Assembly (NCBI GenBank): GCA_947652605.1
Contig: OX393577.1
Location: 9,114,868 to 9,178,867, forward strand
DNA length: 64,000 nt
Direction of reading: 5' to 3'
Source: Elmis aenea
Lineage: Eukaryota; Arthropoda; Insecta; Coleoptera; Elmidae
Position 1 is the stretch's first letter. Each line of letters starts with the position of its first letter. Position numbers and translations under genes: made by a program. Shown here one piece after another: positions 60,521-64,000 of the stretch. The notes beneath the pieces were generated by a model. The model ran no database searches. It saw only the letters and a list, made by a program, of their open reading frames with translations, and was not told where the DNA came from.

Positions 60521-61689
60521 CCTCCATAATAATAACTTAGAAAATTTCAGCTTCTATTTTCTCCAACTACATGCATGTTACATTCCATGTGTTATGATAA
60601 ACGCAAAGTTGTAATTAATATACCTTCTTCACTTTTATTAATTACAAAGAGGGCAACGGAATAGATCATCCCCATTAATTCATTATCTCCCTGCAAATGC
60701 TTTACTAAGCCGCAGGAATATAGTAGAAACCTAAATCCAACTAAACCCCAACCGCCGAACATCGGCTTTGACTTGAGGTAAACGTTGTTACTAAACTTCA
60801 CAAATAACCACATAAAATTAAAATCATTGTAGTTCAAACACGTATTCATAAGCAAAATTTACAGATATACCGAAGCGAAATAAACTTATAGTGCAGAGGC
60901 CCAATACTTGCCAGGAAAGTAAACGTATTGATTGTGACATTAAAAAAATCGTTGTGTGTCATCTGACTTACGTACATTTCAGATGTTATCAGTTGTATTC
61001 TGTTTTAATAAAGCGTCGACCGTATTAAACCATGCATTAAAAACTCATTTAGAGGGAATAAACCTTCCGATAATGGAGTGAAATGTAATTATAAATCAGC
61101 GTTAGTTGATCAGGACGTGAAATAAACAAATCAAATTTAAAGCAGTCGCAACAATCGAATCCACCCACTCTTAAATTTAGACTAAATATAACTACGCACT
61201 GTGGGGATTCGCTATTTTAATGGGAAACAGCATGCGTTTAACAGCGATATTTTGCCCGAGGAATAATTACATGTCGCTGATTGTAAAACCTTGCCATGAA
61301 GCTGCGCACAAAATGAGCCCAGGTCGATTAAAATCAAGTCCTGGAATTAACGCTGCAGTAATTTAACATGGTACGTTATCTAAAAAGTCAAAGTTGTAGC
61401 CCATTTCCTGCTGAAAGTCCAAACAACGGAAGTGGTCGTGTTTCAACGGGAATCACTGTACTTCAAAACTGCACAACTTTTGACGGTTAAAATACGCGCT
61501 GAAATGTAGGAGAGGAAACGTGTGTTTATAAATATATGAAAGCACTTTTAATATTCTTTAAAATGAGGTTTTATCCAACCAAATAAAAAGAAATGAATAC
61601 TGAATCCAGCTAGAGCTTCTAGGTCATATGTTAAAGCTTCTGTATATTTTATTCAAAGCAAAACAACAAGGAAAATTTTACGGATTCAG
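60521..61689. other. Non-coding DNA, nothing recognised
   Basis: It includes a balanced-composition stretch at about 61190-61510 without transposon ends, which could be single-copy sequence in the stomatin 5' region. No exon is supported. Confidence 0.4.
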
Positions 61690-62000
61690 AAAATAAATCG
61701 CAGAATACTCTTACATTGTATTTTGTTTATATTTATGTAAAAATGCAATTTCGTTTAATTTGTAGAGGATTTCTGACGAATACAAATGATTTAAACAGAC
61801 TTCAAAAACTGCAAAATAGGACTATGAGAGTTATTTTTCACAGTTCCGGGTACACCAAATTTACTCCAATGCCAGATACTTTACGGTGGCTTAGTATCCA
61901 ACAATGGATAGTTTTTAATACGTTTATTTTCATTTTTAAAATTATAAATAACCTGCATACAAATAGAATTTCAGAGAAAAAGACAAAATAAAGTAAAATG
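61690..62000 (+). pseudogene. LINE reverse transcriptase fragment (CR1/Rex1-like)
   Basis: The frame 61716-61991 reads FLTNTNDLNRLQKLQNRTMR, then TPMPDTLRWLSIQQWIVFNT and KIINNLHTNR. This matches the post-thumb pattern LQxLQNxAxRxI ... LxWLSVxQRI ... FKIxNxL of CR1-type elements. Both ends are missing. Confidence 0.65.
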
Positions 62001-62464
62001 TCTTTTTGACGAATTTTCGGTAGATTATAGATTTAAGTCCTGTGAAAAGAATTTTAAAGTAAACGTATTTTATTGCGTCTTAGATATAGTAATACAACAA
62101 TTAATGGATTGATTTATTGGTATGAAGAATATTAGGGATTGTTTTAGTGTTTTGGAACCTCGTTATATAATTAATTTTCAAGAAACATATTTAATACAAA
62201 AGTGTTACTATGTAATAAATAATTTTTTAGAAATTACAATTTTCTTCGCAATTTTTAAATGCTTTGCTGTTAATTATTTAAAACACCCTCAATAAAACCA
62301 TGACCATTTAACATTTTGGATTTTTTTTTGACAAAAATATAGTACTTGGAACAAAAGCATGTGAGTTAGAACTAGACAAACCACTGAAAAAGAAAAGGTA
62401 ATGAAATGTTCCGCCCGCGAAAGAACTTTTGTGACTCCCAAATAAAAATCATTGAACTTAACCC
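62001..62464. other. Non-coding DNA, nothing recognised
   Basis: A+T-rich, no ends or frames supported. Confidence 0.4.
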
Positions 62465-62581
62465 TTGTCGAAATATACATTAAATTTCGTTTCGCCTATT
62501 ACAATAATTATACTTAATAGTGGCCCGCAAAAACTTTGAAAAAAAAATGGCTTGCACTCATATAGAAGTTGGACAGCCCAG
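62465..62581. mobile_element. Half copy of the hAT-type MITE at 56339
   Basis: It shares the block TTAATAGTGGCCCGCAAAAAC and the end AGAAGTTGGACAGCCC with that element. The left end is missing. Confidence 0.6.
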
Positions 62582-63611
62582 TGTTATAGTATTAAAAAGA
62601 CCTTATTTAAAATTTCGTGTAGGGGCTCAAAAATTCCAACTACGCCGCTGTGCATAACGGAAGCCATAAACAAATAAAATTCAGAAGCATGCAGTTACGT
62701 TAGACTTGCCCAAAAAGCAATTTCCAACTCTGGATAACATTCTTTAATAATTTATATACGAATAACCCGCATGCGATGCTCCTGTCCTATAATGCAACTG
62801 AATGGAAAATGAATTCCCATTGGATATCAGTCAAGACGTAAAAATTTTCAATGGATCACCACTGGATATTTTTTTAAACTATTTTTCAACGCTTCCTATT
62901 GTTCTAATGTTATATTTACTGTATTGATCAACACCCTGCTGGATTTTAAGTTTCTTTTAAATAATACAAACGATCTTATTGTACTTAGTTATCATTTTGA
63001 TAATTGATTATTAGGATTTTTCTGTATACATTAAAAAACTGTTGAAGTGATACCAAATCCACTGATACACTGACACACCCATACAACTTTTCATTATTTT
63101 ACCTTAGCCTTTTCCTACAAACTATTTTTCAATTTCGAGTTGGATCAACTAAAAATAAGAGACATCAAGTATGTAACCCTTATAAAGAGGTTAAAATCCC
63201 CATGCACGACATTCTGATATTGAAAAGCGTTACATGTTAAATTAGAGTCGTAGAAACCTATATAAAATTCGACATGACACGGGAACAAAATGGGCTGTAA
63301 AAATTTATTTCATATTTGACAGCGAAGAAAAATGATTCGGGACAAAAGAGAATACATCATTATTTAATAAACTGCTGACTACGTCTTGAATGGCTTTTTC
63401 CTTATGCGTCTCGGGACGGTACCTACTTTACGAGTGTTGTTGGGTATGTTATTTCTTCATTGATAGAAAACTTGGTGTGAATATTAGCCTTTTATTAAAT
63501 AATTCATAATTTACATAACAATTATCAACGGTAACTAAATCCTAACAGCGGGTAAAAAAAATGCGATTAAAAATGCTTTTTAATTGAATTTCATAAATGC
63601 ATGTGCAACCA
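62582..63611. other. Non-coding DNA, nothing recognised
   Basis: No gene, RNA or complete element could be supported. Confidence 0.4.
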
Positions 63612-64000
63612 GAGTTGGGTAAAATTTGATTTTTATTTAAAAAAAAATCATTGATTTTTTTTAAGAAACTTGACTGTTTTCCAATTTTACTACTAATTTA
63701 TCCCAGGGCTGTGGAGTCGGAGTCGGAGTCGGAGTCGACCTACTAAAATTATCAGGAGTCGGAGTCGGAGTCGACTTTTTTTTCTCCGACTCCGCAGCCC
63801 TGATTTATCCATTATTCACACTACATTATATCTTCTATACAGCGTCATTCAAAAAGGATCAACAAATGAAAACGTTTTTTGCTCAAGTTGTCTCAGAAAC
63901 TTTTATTGCTGATAAAACTTGGTGGATGACCTAAAATTTATTTAAAGTGGAAAAAAATCCCAAAAATGTATACGACTTGAGATTTTAGCGATTTCAGAAA
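63612..64000. mobile_element. hAT-type element of the 16466 family, runs off the window
   Basis: It begins GAGTTGGGTAAAATTTGATT and follows 16466-16800 (CAGAAACTTTTATT, GATAAAA, ATGACCTAAAA). The MITE at 63704-63802 is inserted in it. Confidence 0.7.
63704..63802. mobile_element. 99-bp hAT-type MITE with GGAGTC repeats
   Basis: The ends are CAGGGCTGTGGAGTCGG and CCGACTCCGCAGCCCTG. Perfect 8-bp duplications ATTTATCC lie at 63696-63703 and 63803-63810. Its body is almost wholly GGAGTC hexamers around a short A+T centre. Confidence 0.9.

Noticed and set aside
55224..64000. N-terminal membrane-hairpin exons of the stomatin gene
   Set aside because: Looked for the YDVPPQE-type sequence on the minus strand and did not find it; it probably lies beyond 64000.

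Overview
The window is A+T-rich animal DNA that reads as an insect genome. The evidence is the multi-exon genes with short introns, a secreted protein with CLIP-type cysteine knots, an insect-style CUB protein, a stomatin/MEC-2 gene and a dense load of mariner, hAT, pogo, Jockey, Penelope and LINE sequence. A beetle is plausible, but nothing in the sequence settles the order. There are no bacterial operons, rRNA, tRNA or CRISPR features.

Three host genes can be assembled from splice signals and reading-frame phase. (1) A minus-strand gene at 5818-9340 has five exons whose phases close exactly to give 248 residues: a signal peptide and three CLIP-like knots. Its large intron is stuffed with transposons. 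(2) A plus-strand gene at 13507-30535 has eight exons whose phases close exactly to give 420 residues: a signal peptide, a six-cysteine knot, a CUB domain and a second CUB-like half. A TATA box lies at 13352. (3) A minus-strand stomatin/MEC-2 gene runs through the right half. Its 5' exons lie beyond the window. Inside are two core exons (54964-55223, 48527-48707) and two rival last exons (42210-42308, 34327-34437), each with its own stop codon. Genes 2 and 3 converge at about 30.5-34.3 kb.

Nearly everything else is mobile DNA. 0.3-4.8 kb: a full-length Jockey-type retrotransposon with two intact ORFs, inserted into an old mariner. 5-13 kb: mariner pieces, a decayed DD41D mariner and a decayed pogo transposase. 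13.8-15.9 and 16.5-19.5 kb: nested elements, including an intact Tc1/IS630-type transposase whose inverted ends are arrays of 21-bp repeats. 20.7-21.4 kb: a foldback element with 9-bp target duplications. 21.5-29.6 kb: mariner foldbacks and hAT-type MITEs inside CUB introns. 34.6-36 kb: two hAT elements in tandem sharing one target duplication. 42.5-44.5 kb: a three-level nest. 50.1-51.0 kb: a Penelope-like GIY-YIG element. 52.0-54.1 kb: a LINE lacking its 3' half. 57.4-60.5 kb: Jockey > mariner > hairpin plus a truncated LINE.

Two themes stand out. About thirty termini of the form TA-CAGGGTG mark mariner-type elements across the window. Several unrelated element families each carry their own short word reiterated at their ends or internally. 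Boundaries given with target-site duplications are firm; the others are approximate. No homology search was run, so all family names come from motifs and recall.
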